From assembly GCA_032622095.1 (NCBI GenBank), contig CP136061.1, positions 192,330,369-192,394,368 on the forward strand: a stretch of DNA of 64,000 bases, given 5' to 3'. The position numbers were made by a program, and so were the translations under genes. The stretch comes from Siphonodentalium dalli (Eukaryota; Mollusca; Scaphopoda; Gadilida; Siphonodentaliidae). This document shows positions 38,618 to 51,385 of the stretch, one piece after another. The stretch's first letter is position 1; every line of letters begins with the position of its first letter. The notes beneath the pieces are model-generated. The model worked only from the letters and a program-made list of their open reading frames with translations. It made no database searches and had not been told where the DNA came from.

Positions 38618-39171
38618 CAATGACATGTAGATGGGAATTATTCATTTTGGAGTCATTTGGACAAAAAACATGGCTGCCAGCAGCCATCTTGGATTTTACT
38701 CTTTGCATGACTAAATCCTTTGACACAGGCTACAGGTCGTATCATTTGTCAGATCATCATGAAATTTGTACTGGATGTTAATAATGACATGTAAATGGGA
38801 ACGAGTCTTTTTGGGGTCATTTGGCAAAAAAACATGGCTGCCAGCGGCCATCTTAGATTTTACTCTTTGCATAACTAGGCCTTTAAACTTTCCACATTCC
38901 TAATCACTCCATTGACTTTAACACATGAAATTATTCCCTTTCCAAGTTGAGCTACAGTGTCATTGACACTTTCATTTAATCTCTCTATTCATTGCTCATC
39001 ACAAAAAAATTACCTTCTTTACAAAGTTGAGCTACAGTGTCATTGACACTTTCATATTGATAGCCCAATTTAAGGGGAAAGGATACCCACTTCTTTGGTT
39101 TAGAAAATAATAAAAATTTGCCGTCCATACAAATATTTATTATTGCCCACTCTCTTAACTGAGAGTCCAGG

Positions 39172-40298
39172 CACTGTGGAGGATCTATTCCTAGAAATGT
39201 GGTGCTCTCCCGAGCAATATTTACGTGCTTAGCGAGCAAATATTCTGGTGTTCTGTCACATTTTGCTCATTGTGCGACAGAGATGACATGCGCGGGTAGT
39301 AAACACGCATTTTAGTAATGTTTCAACGCAAATATTGGACGAATGTTTTCGGGATGGACGTGGCAAAGAAGGTGAGTAATATATGTTGTAATATTATTCC
39401 ACTATATTGGCATACTGCCCAGTAATATAAATAAATTCCTCGATATTTTGCGTTTTTTTTGGGAAATTCATCACTTCAACGGCGTATTACCGACTTAATA
39501 CTGAATACTGGTTATTGTAACTTTGAACGCCTGTTCCTCAATACATTCCTGAAGTCAATGCAACATGAAAATATCATTAATAACATACCAAATCGAAGAA
39601 AACGACCATAAAATAGGTCTACATGTGTATTCCGGTGGTTTACTGAGTCATTCCGGTGCTTTGTGAACTGAATAATCGTTATTCCGATTGGCCACAATTA
39701 CAGTTACACAATAAAAATACGTTCGACAATCATTTCCTGAACAAGAATTGAGCGTTTGTTATCAGTTATATCCAATAGAACACATGGAAATAATTATAGA
39801 TTACCTAGTTCATTCATATACTCCCCATTGCGTTTGCTACCCCTGAAATACGTGATTAAACGAACAAAGTATGCCTTTATGGACGTATATGCGACGCAAA
39901 ATAACATATTAAGTTTATTACCCCCTAACCAACACATACTATTTAGTATTTATTCGCTTTTTTGCTTGTTATAGCACAATACATGATCCTGGGGAAAGCA
40001 CTTAACTATTGGGAGAGCACTGAGAACTCTGTAAAGTATCGGAATATAATTATAAAATGTCGATTTACGGGCATTCCTATGGGATTTCTTACATTTTCTC
40101 ACATATCAATGTGAACATCAATATAAATAATCCATTGGTTAAAAGAAACCTGCGATATACTTACATAATCTGTAATTTTTCTTCACTTTTGTGTAGCGAA
40201 AATAAAAATTCCCCAGTAAAGCACCGGAATCTCACGATAAAAATTGATAAAAAAAATTGGTAGAGCACCACATTTCTAGGAATAGATCCTCCACAGTG
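39172..40298. mobile_element. hAT-like element in unit 10
   Basis: Complete; one extra T in the run near 39451 and a private TTGTGTAGCG near 40189. Confidence 0.88.
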
Positions 40299-40452
40299 AG
40301 TCCAGGGCAGGAATCTTTTTATTATGGATAATTATAAAAATTATATAATTATCTATAAAGATTACTGCCCCCTGTGGTCCGGGCAAATGCCACTCTTGAT
40401 TATTATTAATTGGTGGTAATTGTTCAGTTAATAAGTTCAACTGGTCCTTTGT

Positions 40453-43385
40453 TAGCTCAACTTACTCTGTAAGTTTGAGCTATTTCCATGGTTTGTCGTC
40501 AGTGTGTGCGTGTGTCCGTCAACAATTTCCTTTGGCGCGGGCTACAGGTCACATACCTTTGGTCCGATGTTTATGAAGTTTGTCATGAATGTTGCCATTG
40601 ACATGTAAATGGGAACGAGTCATTTTGGGGTCATTCGCCAAAAAAACATGGCCGCTGGCAGCCATCTTGGATTTCAAAATTCAATCCATTGGCGCAGGCT
40701 ACAGGTCGTACTTTTCGTCTGATCATCATGAAATATGTCATAGATGTTAGTATTGACATGTAGATGGGAGCGAGTGATTTTGGGATCGTTCGGCCAAAAT
40801 ACATGGCTGCCAGCAGCCATCTTGGATTTAACTCTTTGTATGACTAAATCCTTGGGCATGGGCTACAGGTCGTAGCTTTGGTCAGAACTTCATGAAATTT
40901 GTCATGGATGTTAACAATGACATGTCGATGGGAACGATTGATTTTGGGGTCATTCGGCAAACAAACATGGCCGCCAGCAGCCATTTTGGATTTTACTCTT
41001 TGTATGACTAAATCCTTTGGCACGGGCTACAGGTCGTACCTTTAGTCTGATCATCATGAAATTTGTCATGGCTATTGATATTGGAATATAGATGGGAACG
41101 AGTCATTTTGGGGTCATTCGGACAAACAACATGGCCGCCAGTGGCCATCTTGGATTTCAAAATTCAATCCATTAGCACGGGCTACAGGTCGTACCTTTGG
41201 TCTGATCATCATGAAATTTGTCATGAATGTTGACATTGTCATGTAGATGGGAACGAGTTATTTTGGGGTTATTCGGCAAAAAACATGGCCACCAGCCGCC
41301 ATTTTGGATTTAAAAATTCAATCCATTGGCGCGGGCTACAGGTCATACTGCTCGTCTGATCATCATGAAATTTGTCATGGATGTTAATATTGACATGTAG
41401 ATGGGAACGAGTCATATTGGGGTCATTCGGCCAAAAAAAATGGCCACCAGAAGCCATCTTGGATTTAACTCTTTGCATGACTAAATCCTTTGGCACGGCC
41501 TACAGGTTGTAGCTTTGGTCAGATCTTCATGAAATTTGTGACGGATGTTAACAATGACATGTAGATGGGAATTATTCATTTTGGAGTCATTTGGACAAAA
41601 AACATGGCTGCCAGCAGCCATCTTGGATTTTACTCTTTGCATGACTAAATCCTTTGACACAGGCTACAGGTCGTATCATTTGTCAGATCATCATGAAATT
41701 TGTACTGGATGTTAATAATGACATGTAAATGGGAACGAGTATTTTTGGGGTCATTTGGCAAAAAAACATGGCTGACAGCGGCCATCTTAGATTTTACTCT
41801 TTGCATAACTAGACCTTTAAACTTTCCACATTCCTAATCACTCCATTGACTTTAACACATGAAATTATTCCCTTTCCAAGTTGAGCTACAGTGTCATTGA
41901 CACTTTCATTTAATCTCTCTATTCATTGCTCATCACAAAAAAATTACCTTCTTTACAAAGTTGAGCTACAGTGTCATTGACACTTTCATATTGATAGCCC
42001 AATTTAAGGGGAAAGGATACCCACTTCTTTGGTTTAGAAAATAATAAAAATTTGCCGTCCATACAAATATTTATTATTGCCCACTCTCTTAACTGAGAGT
42101 CCAGGCACTGTGGAGGATCTATTCCTAGAAATGTGGTGCTCTCCCGAGCAATATTTACGTGCTTAGCGAGCAAATATTCTGGTGTTCTGTCACATTTTGC
42201 TCATTGTGCGACAGAGATGACATGCGCGGGTAATAAACACGCATTTTAGTAATGTTTCAACGCAAATATTGGACGAATGTTTTCGGGATGGACGTGGCAA
42301 AGAAGGTGAGTAATATATGTTGTAATATTATTCCACTATATTGGCATACTGCCCAGTAATATAAATAAATTCCTCGATATTTTGCGTTTTTTTGGGAAAT
42401 TCATCACTTCAACGGCGTATTACCGACTTAATACTGAATACTGGTTATTGTAACTTTGAACGCCTGTTCCTCAATACATTCCTGAAGTCAATGCAACATG
42501 AAAATATCATTAATAACATACCAAATCGAAGAAAACGACCATAAAATAGGTCTACATGTGTATTCCGGTGGTTTACTGAGTCATTCCGGTGCTTTGTGAA
42601 CTGAATAATCGTTATTCCGATTGGCCACAATTACAGTTACACAATAAAAATACGTTCGACAATCATTTCCTGAACAAGAATTGAGCGTTTGTTATCAGTT
42701 ATATCCAATAGAACACATGGAAATAATTATAGATTACCTAGTTCATTCATATACTCCCCATTGCGTTTGCTACCCCTGAAATACGTGATTAAACGAACAA
42801 AGTATGCCTTTATGGACGTATATGCGACGCAAAATAACATATTAAGTTTATTACCCCCTAACCAACACATACTATTTAGTATTTATTCGCTTTTTTGCTT
42901 GTTACAGCACAATACATGATCCTGGGGAAAGCACTTAACTATTGGGAGAGCACTGAGAACTCTGTAAAGTATCGGAATATAATTATAAAATGTCGATTTA
43001 CGGGCATTCCTATGGGATTTCTTACATTTTCTCACATATCAATGTGAACATCAATATAAATAATCCATTGGTTAAAAGAAACCTGCGATATACTTACATA
43101 ATCTGTAATTTTTCTTCACTTTTGTGCGGCGAAAATAAAAATTCCCCAGTAAAGCACCGGAATCTCACGATAAAAATTGATAAAAAAAATTGGTAGAGCA
43201 CCACATTTCTAGGAATAGATCCTCCACAGTGAGTCCAGGGCAGGAATCTTTTTATTATGGATAATTATAAAAATTATATAATTATCTATAAAGATTACTG
43301 CCCCCTGTGGTCCGGGCAAATGCCACTCTTGATTATTATTAATTGGTGGTAATTGTTCAGTTAATAAGTTCAACTGGTCCTTTGT
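40453..43385 (+). repeat. satellite unit 11 (2933 bp, no MITE)
   Basis: Empty TTAA at 41548-41551 with empty-class flanks and AGTATTTTT. It has the CTCTGTAAG/GTCAGTG head and GATATTGG, so it combines variants of several groups. Confidence 0.92.
42106..43231. mobile_element. hAT-like element in unit 11
   Basis: Complete; a private T-to-C change gives GTTACAGCAC near 42901. Confidence 0.88.
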
Positions 43386-45446
43386 TAGCTCAACTTACTT
43401 TGTATGTGCGTGTGTCCGTCAACAATTTCCTTTGGCGCGGGCTACAGGTCACATACCTTTGGTCCGATGTTTATGAAGTTTGTCATGAATGTTGCCATTG
43501 ACATGTAAATGGGAACGAGTCATTTTGGGGTCATTCGCCAAAAAAACATGGCCGCTGGCAGCCATCTTGGATTTCAAAATTCAATCCATTGGCGCAGGCT
43601 ACAGGTCGTACTTTTCGTCTGATCATCATGAAATATGTCATAGATGTTAGTATTGACATGTAGATGGGAGCGAGTGATTTTGGGATCGTTCGGCCAAAAT
43701 ACATGGCCGCCAGCAGCCATCTTGGATTTAACTCTTTGCATGACTAAATCCTTGGGCATGAGCTACAGGTCGTAGCTTTGGTCAGAACTTCATGAAATTT
43801 GTCATGGATGTTAACAATGACATGTCGATGGGAACGATTGATTTTGGGGTCATTCGGCAAAAAAACATGGCCGCCAGCAGCCATTTTGGATTTTACTCTT
43901 TGTATGACTAAATCCTTTGGCACGGGCTACAGGTCGTACCTTTAGTCTGATCATCATGAAATTTGTCATGAATGTTGACATTGTCATGTAGATGGGAACG
44001 AGTTATTTTGGGGTTATTCGGCAAAAAACATGGCCACCAGCCGCCATTTTGGATTTAAAAATTCAATCCATTGGCGCGGGCTACAGGTCATACTGCTCGT
44101 CTGATCATCATGAAATTTGTCATGGATGTTAATATTGACATGTAGATGGGAACGAGTCATATTGGGGTCATTCGGCCAAAAAAAATGGCCACCAGAAGCC
44201 ATCTTGGATTTAACTCTTTGCATGACTAAATCCTTTGGCACGGCCTACAGGTTGTAGCTTTGGTCAGATCTTCATGAAATTTGTGACGGGTGTTAACAAT
44301 GACATGTAGATGGGAATTATTCATTTTGGAGTCATTTGGACAAAAAACATGGCTGCCAGCAGCCATCTTGGATTTTACTCTTTGCATGACTAAATCCTTT
44401 GACACAGGCTACAGGTCGTATCATTTGTCAGATCATCATGAAATTTGTACTGGATGTTAATAATGACATGTGAATGGGAACGAGTCTTTTTGGGGTCATT
44501 TGGCAAAAAAACATGGCTGCCAGCGGCCATCTTAGATTTTACTCTTTGCATAACTAGGCCTTTAAACTTTCCACATTCCTAATCACTCCATTGACTTTAA
44601 CACATGAAATTATTCCCTTTCCAAGTTGAGCTACAGTGTCATTGACACTTTCATTTAATCTCTCTATTCATTGCTCATCACAAAAAAATACCTTCTTTAC
44701 AAAGTTGAGCTACAGTGTCATTGACACTTTCATATTGATAGCCCAATTTAAGGGGAAAGGATACCCACTTCTTTGGTTTAGAAAATAATAAAAATTTGCC
44801 GTCCATACAAATATTTATTATTGCCCACTCTCTTAACTGAGAGTCCAGGCACTGTGGAGGATCTATTCCTAGAAATGTGGTGCTCTCCCGAGCAATATTT
44901 ACGTGCTTAGCGAGCAAATATTCTGGTGTTCTGTCACATTTTGCTCATTGTGCGACAGAGATGACATGCGTGGGTAATAAACACGCATTTTAGTAATGTT
45001 TTAAACGCAAATATTGGACGAATGTTTTCGGGATGGACGTGGCAAAGAAGGTGAGTAATATATGTTGTAATATTATTCCACTATATTGGCATACTGCCCA
45101 GTAATATAAATAAATTCCTCGATATTTTGCGTTTTTTGGGAAATTCATCACTTCAACGGCGTATTACCAACTTAATACTGGTTATTGTAACTTTGAACGC
45201 CTGTTCCTCAATACATTCCTGAAGTCAATGCAACATGAAAATATCATTAATAACATACCAAATCGAAGAAAACGACCATAAAATAGGTCTACATGTGTAT
45301 TCCGGTGGTTTACTGAGTCATTCCGGTGCTTTGTGAACTGAATAATCGTTATTCCGATTGGCCACAATTACAGTTACACAATAAAAATACGTTCGACAAT
45401 CATTTCCTGAACAAGAATTGAGCGTTTGTTATCAGTTATATCCAAT

Positions 45447-48400
45447 TACTCTAGTAGCTGAGGGCGTTTTGTATGCACTTTTATGTCCAGAGCAAAACTC
45501 TTCACGAATCCACTAATTGAAGGTACACGAACAATATTTGGTTGGTGACACATTTCCCATTGAGGGCGAAATGGGTCAAATGGCCACGCCCCTTTTTGCG
45601 CGAAGTACTACCACCCGCCGTGACTATATCTCCAGAACCGTTGGCCAAAGGGGGTCGTGTGACCACTCAAAATGTGCGGAATGGCCACAATATGGGGGGT
45701 CAGTAATACATTTTCATATCCAAAAGTCAATGGTTTTTAAGATAATTGCCAAAAACCAAAAAAATTCAATTTTTAAGGGCCCAATTTTGGGGTTCAGCAC
45801 TTTTATCTCAAAGCTGAGCCCCCAATTCAAATTTTATTGATCTATATCCATCGGTGCCACATATAGGTATAATTTCTGTACCATTATTGGATGAGATTGA
45901 CCTCCAAGGAGCTCTTGACCCTGAAAATAAGGTTTTTGGATTGAATATATTGGTCGTAGAATGAAAAAACAGACATTTTCCCAATAACAAAGATGTTGAG
46001 GAAATCATCAATTATACGGTATTTGATCAGTAACCTAAAACTCCTACAAAAAGGTTACCTGGTGATATAATTTGAATGTAGTTCATCTTTTGTTATCTAG
46101 ATTTCATGGCCTTTGATGTGAGATGGCTGCCAAAATGGTTATAAATGGAATGACATATATCACATTAGCAATATACTTGTAAATGAGTTCAATGTGTTAT
46201 TTTCTTTAAACTTATGGGAGAACAGGGTGTTTTTATGGTATTCTAATGTTGAATTGAATTATACTCAGCCCACAAGTAGGTTTAGTAAATGTTGAGGTAC
46301 TACAATTTGATCAATCAGTATGATTCAGTAGTCGAGCAGGTTGTGTCTTTATCAGTCCCACATCAATTTTGATTGGCTGCATCACCATTTTGTATAAAGG
46401 TTCTACAATTTCCCTAACATGTACATTATTCTAGAACAAATAATGGCTAGCCTGGAGTGAGTTAGAAGAAAAATACAAGCATCAGTTGATATGCAGATAT
46501 AAATACATACAAATCTACATTCTGCATGTAGCCATGCTATGCAATCCTCCCTCATGTTTCAACTTATCAAGGAAAAATGATCACATTACCAATGTCTATG
46601 ATAGTCAGATGTTTTTGTAGATTTGTGGATGTTGTAGATTTTGTAGATTTGTGGATGTTGTAATGCAATATAGATCTCCATTATACTTGCACAAATTTAT
46701 TTTTCATTTCGTCCCTTTAAATTGACTTTAAAGGTGGTGCGTAACATGTATGTATATGTGCCACTCCAAAATGTATGTATATGTGCCACTCCAAAAATGT
46801 CAGTAAAAGTACTGTATACCGTTTGGTTTGATGTTATAGGCACAGGAGATATATATATATACTTTACATGTCAAATATTGTGAACCCTGCAGGTATGTTT
46901 ATGTGTGTCAGTCGCCTTATGTGTGTGATGTACATGCAGTAACTACATGTATATTCTTGTGAAATTTATGGTCTGCACTCTGCAGTATTTCAAAAACATG
47001 CTATGGCCATGCCTACATATACATATGTACACTGATTCAAACACAATGATTGTCAGGTTATAATCTATGTTTGAGGAAAGTTACTATGTATTTTTCATTT
47101 GTGTTGCATTTGTCAATATTAATGGGTCCCAGGAGTCCAGATGTTACTAGTGCAGAGCCCATTTAATTTTCATGAAACTGGTGGACTTCATGTCTATACT
47201 CCTAAATAAACATGACTCTGAGTCTTATCAGACCAAGACGGTATTGTGTAGGTTTTACTAGAATTATATTTAGAAAAGACTCAACCATTATTTTTCCACT
47301 GCCCTTATCACAATATATTCATTTGGCAGTATTCATCCCAAGTTTAGTGGTGATGGTAATACATTTGGTATGATATTCAGGTAGAGCAAAGCGATCTGAA
47401 CGAATCGAGGATAAGCCACAATGTGTAGAAAACATTAAAAAACATGTATATTGTGAAATATTTTAATAATGGCCGCTGGTTTTTACAAACAGGCCATTAT
47501 TGAGATGACTATTCCTGTTGTTTACCAAACATCAGAGTACACAATAAAATTTTGAAGTATATAATTATGTTCTTGAATGTTGCATACAGACACTGACTTT
47601 TGCACAAATTGCTCGGGTTAGCCAAACAATGCAAAAATAACCAACTTTAGGTAAAATGATGGTACTTGACAGAATTGCTTTGACCTACAAACATATCAAT
47701 CCAGCAGTACCCATCAGCATAATATAAAATTAGCAGGACCACTTAACCTGAGGTGGTATTGAAAATGAAAATATCTTTAAAATGGTAAGTTATGAGGGCT
47801 ATTAGCTATTATGAAGAATTATGTTAGTGAAATTATAGACCCTCATCTTCTCCAACCTGCAAGTGATGCAACTATCATGGCCAATCAAAACTAATGTGGG
47901 ACTGACAAAGGCTCATTCTACTATTTTGATTGAATAGTGATCATTCCATCATTTCCTAAAACTTTTTGTGAGATGAGGTGTCCTTTTGTAAGAATTGATT
48001 ACTTCTGAAATATATACTGGTATATATGGTCATCTCCCATCTGATTACAACATGTTTTTACTATGCCCAGGTGCAATACCCATTTTAGGATCGCAACATG
48101 TGGCTGCTGCATGAAGCAAACAGCTGGTCATTCCATTTAGTAAAAGTGTTTAGCATGTTTCATATCTTGGTCACTTAAATCAGATCAGCTGTTAAATGTT
48201 GATAACAAATTTTGAAAACCTGTTTTGTTCAATCTGTACATTTCTGTTGATTAGAGCACAATTGTTACCTGATTTTTGGTAAAGCACACCAGTTTCCAAG
48301 GCATGTTCAGTCATGAAGAGCTCATGTTGTGTGTCGGGATCAACACATCCTCAGCAGCAATTTCCAGCTAATCCCATTGTGTGTGGTCAATTGTGCTCTT

Positions 48401-49053
48401 AAGTCGATCAGAGAATTCGGATAGTTCTTTAAAAAGTGTCATACATATGCTGTGGCCTTGGTGGTATTGTATACTTGTGGTGCGTAACATGCTGAAATCG
48501 GTTTTTGGCAATTATCTTAAAAACCATTGACTTTTGGATATGAAAATGTATTACTGACCCCCCATAATGTGGATTTTCAGGGTCAAGAGCTCCTTGGAGG
48601 TCAATCCCATCCGATAATGGTACAGAAATTATACCTATATGTGGCACCGATGGATATAGATCAATAAAATTCGAATTGGGGGCTCAGCTTTGAGATAAAA
48701 GTGCAGAACCCCAAAATTGGGCCCTTAAAATGGATTTTGTTTGGTTTTTGGCAATTATCTTAAAAACCATTGACTTTTGGATATGAAAATGTATTACTGA
48801 CCCCCCATATTGTGGCCATTCCGCACATTTTGAGTGGTCACACGACCCCCTTTGGCCAACGGTTCTGGAGATATAGTCACGGCGGGTGGTAGTACTTCGC
48901 GCAAAAAGGGGCGTGGCCATTTGACCCATTTCGCCCTCAATGGGAAATGTGTCACCAACCAAATATTGTTCGTGTACCTTCAATTAGTGGATTCGTGAAG
49001 AGTTTTGCTCTGGACATAAAAGTGCATACAAAACGCCCTCAGCTACTAGAGTA
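45447..49053. mobile_element. 3.6-kb long-TIR element, copy 1 (unit 12)
   Basis: 3607 bp with terminal inverted repeats of about 480 bp: left 45447-45928, right 48573-49053. The ends are TACTCTAGTAGCTGAGGGCG and its reverse complement. The target duplication AAT lies at 45444-45446 and 49054-49056, and the empty site CCAATAGAAC survives in units 1-11 and 14. The interior has no long open frame, so it appears non-autonomous. Inside are a 73-bp duplicate of part of the right TIR (48500-48572 against 48743-48815), a direct repeat GTGGTGCGTAACATG (46734 and 48477), and a hairpin AATAATGGCC/GGCCATTATT near 47465-47501. I could not assign a superfamily. Confidence 0.9.
46618..46661 (+). repeat. short tandem duplication inside the 3.6-kb element
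   Basis: GTAGATTTGTGGATGTTGTA recurs after about 22 bp. A second tandem pair, ATGTATGTATATGTGCCACT, lies at about 46747-46792. Both are kept in the other two copies of the element. Confidence 0.7.
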
Positions 49054-51385
49054 AATAGAACACATGGAAATAATTATAGATTACCTAGTTCATTCATATA
49101 CTCCCCATTGCGTTTGCTACCCCTGAAATACGTGATTAAACGAACAAAGTATGCCTTTATGGACGTATATGCGACGCAAAATAACATATTAAGTTTATTA
49201 CCCCCTAACCAACACATACTATTTAGTATTTATTCGCTTTTTTTGCTTGTTATAGCACAATACATGATCCCGGGGAAAGCACTTGACTATTGGGAGAGCA
49301 CTGAGAACTCTGTAAAGTATCGGAATATAATTATAAAATGTCGATTTACGGGAATTCCTATGGGATTTCTTACATTTTCTCACATATCAATGTGAACATC
49401 AATATAAATAATCCATTGGTTAAAAGAAACCTGCGATATACTTACATAATCTGTAATTTTTCTTCACTTTTGTGCGGCGAAAATAAAAATTCCCCAGTAA
49501 AGCACCGGAATCTCACGATAAAAATTGATAAAAAAAATTGGTAGAGCACCACATTTCTAGGAATAGATCCTCCACAGTGAGTCCAGGGCAGGAATCTTTT
49601 TATTATGGATAATTATAAAAATTATATAATTATCTACAAAGATTACTGCCCCCTGTGGTCTGGGCAAATGCCACTCTTGATTATTATTAATTGGTGGTAA
49701 TTGTTCAGTTAATAAGTTCAACTGGTCCTTTGTTAGCTCAACTTACTTTGTAAGTTTGAGCTATTTCCATGGTTTGTCATCCGTGTGTGCGTGTGTCCGT
49801 CAACAATTTCCTTTGGCGCGGGCTACAGGTCACATACCTTTGGTCCGATGTTTATGAAGTTTGTCATGAATGTTGCCATTGACATGTAAATGGGAACGAG
49901 TCATTTTGGGGTCATTCGCCAAAAAAACATGGCCGCTGGCAGCCATCTTGGATTTCAAAATTCAATCCATTGGCGCAGTCTACAGGTCGTACTTTTCGTC
50001 TGATCATCATGAAATATGTCATAGATGTTAGTATTGACATGTAGATGGGAGCGAGTGATTTTGGGATCGTTCGGCCAAAATACATGGCCGCCAGCAGCCA
50101 TCTTGGATTTAACTCTTTGCATGACTAAATCCTTGGGCATGAGCTACAGGTCGTAGCTTTGGTCAGAACTTCGTGAAATTTGTCATGGATGTTAACAATG
50201 ACATGTCGATGGGAACGATTGATTTTGGGGTCATTCGGCAAAAAAACATGGCCGCCAGCAGCCATTTTGGATTTTACTCTTTGTATGACTAAATCCTTTG
50301 GCACGGGCTACAGGTCGTACCTTTAGTCTGATCATCATGAAATTTGTCATGGCTATTGAAATTGTAATATAGATGGGAACGAGTCATTTTGGGGTCATTC
50401 GGACAAACAACATGGCCGCCAGTGGCCATCTTGGATTTCAAAATTCAATCCATTAGCACGGGCTACAGGTCGTACCTTTGGTCTGATCATCATGAAATTT
50501 GTCATGAATGTTGACATTGTCATGTAGATGGGAACGAGTTATTTTGGGGTTATTCGGCAAAAAACATGGCCACCAGCCGCCATTTTGGATTTAAAAATTC
50601 AATCCATTGGCGCGGGCTACAGGTCATACTGCTCGTCTGATCATCATGAAATTTGTCATGGATGTTAATATTGACATGTAGATGGGAACGAGTCATATTG
50701 GGGTCATTCGGCCAAAAAAAATGGCCACCAGAAGCCATCTTGGATTTAACTCTTTGCATGACTAAATCCTTTGGCACGGCCTACAGGTTGTAGCTTTGGT
50801 CAGATCTTCATGAAATTTGTGACGGGTGTTAACAATGACATGTAGATGGGAATTATTCATTTTGGAGTCATTTGGACAAAAAACATGGCTGCCAGCAGCC
50901 ATCTTGGATTTTACTCTTTGCATGACTAAATCCTTTGACACAGGCTACAGGTCGTATCATTTGTCAGATCATCATGAAATTTGTACTGGATGTTAATAAT
51001 GACATGTGAATGGGAACGAGTCTTTTTGGGGTCATTTGGCAAAAAAACATGGCTGCCAGCGGCCATCTTAGATTTTACTCTTTGCATAACTAGGCCTTTA
51101 AACTTTCCACATTCCTAATCACTCCATTGACTTTAACACATGAAATTATTCCCTTTCCAAGTTGAGCTACAGTGTCATTGACACTTTCATTTAATCTCTC
51201 TATTCATTGCTCATCACAAAAAAATACCTTCTTTACAAAGTTGAGCTACAGTGTCATTGACACTTTCATATTGATAGCCCAATTTAAGGGGAAAGGATAC
51301 CCACTTCTTTGGTTTAGAAAATAATAAAAATTTGCCGTCCATACAAATATTTATTATTGCCCACTCTCTTAACTGAGAGTCCAGG

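Larger units (their letters stand above)
37034..40452 (+). repeat. satellite unit 10 (3419 bp, MITE present)
   Basis: Last MITE-bearing unit in the window; third of three consecutive 3.4-kb units. Confidence 0.92.
44850..49579. mobile_element. hAT-like element in unit 12, interrupted
   Basis: Both ends and the AGTCCAGG duplications are present; the 3.6-kb TIR element sits inside at 45447-49053. Confidence 0.88.
43386..49733 (+). repeat. satellite unit 12 (two deletions, plus 3.6-kb insertion)
   Basis: The head lost 33 bp after 43404, removing the right half of the hairpin. One complete core of 155 bp is missing, with the junction within 43950-43970, leaving seven cores. The MITE site is empty (44293-44296). 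Variants GACGGGTG, TTTTAAACGC and TTACCAACTTAATACTGG set units 12-15 apart from 1-11. Confidence 0.9.

Noticed and set aside
45517-45840. 107-codon frame at the left end of the 3.6-kb element, with its mirror at 48684-48983
   Set aside because: It is part of the terminal inverted repeat, so it appears at both ends in opposite orientation, and copies 2 and 3 carry frame-altering differences near 52230 and 61660.
45444-49056. PIF/Harbinger assignment of the 3.6-kb element from flanking TTA/TAA
   Set aside because: TTA on the left and TAA on the right are inverted, not direct. Comparison with the empty site gives AAT as the direct duplication, so the superfamily is left open.
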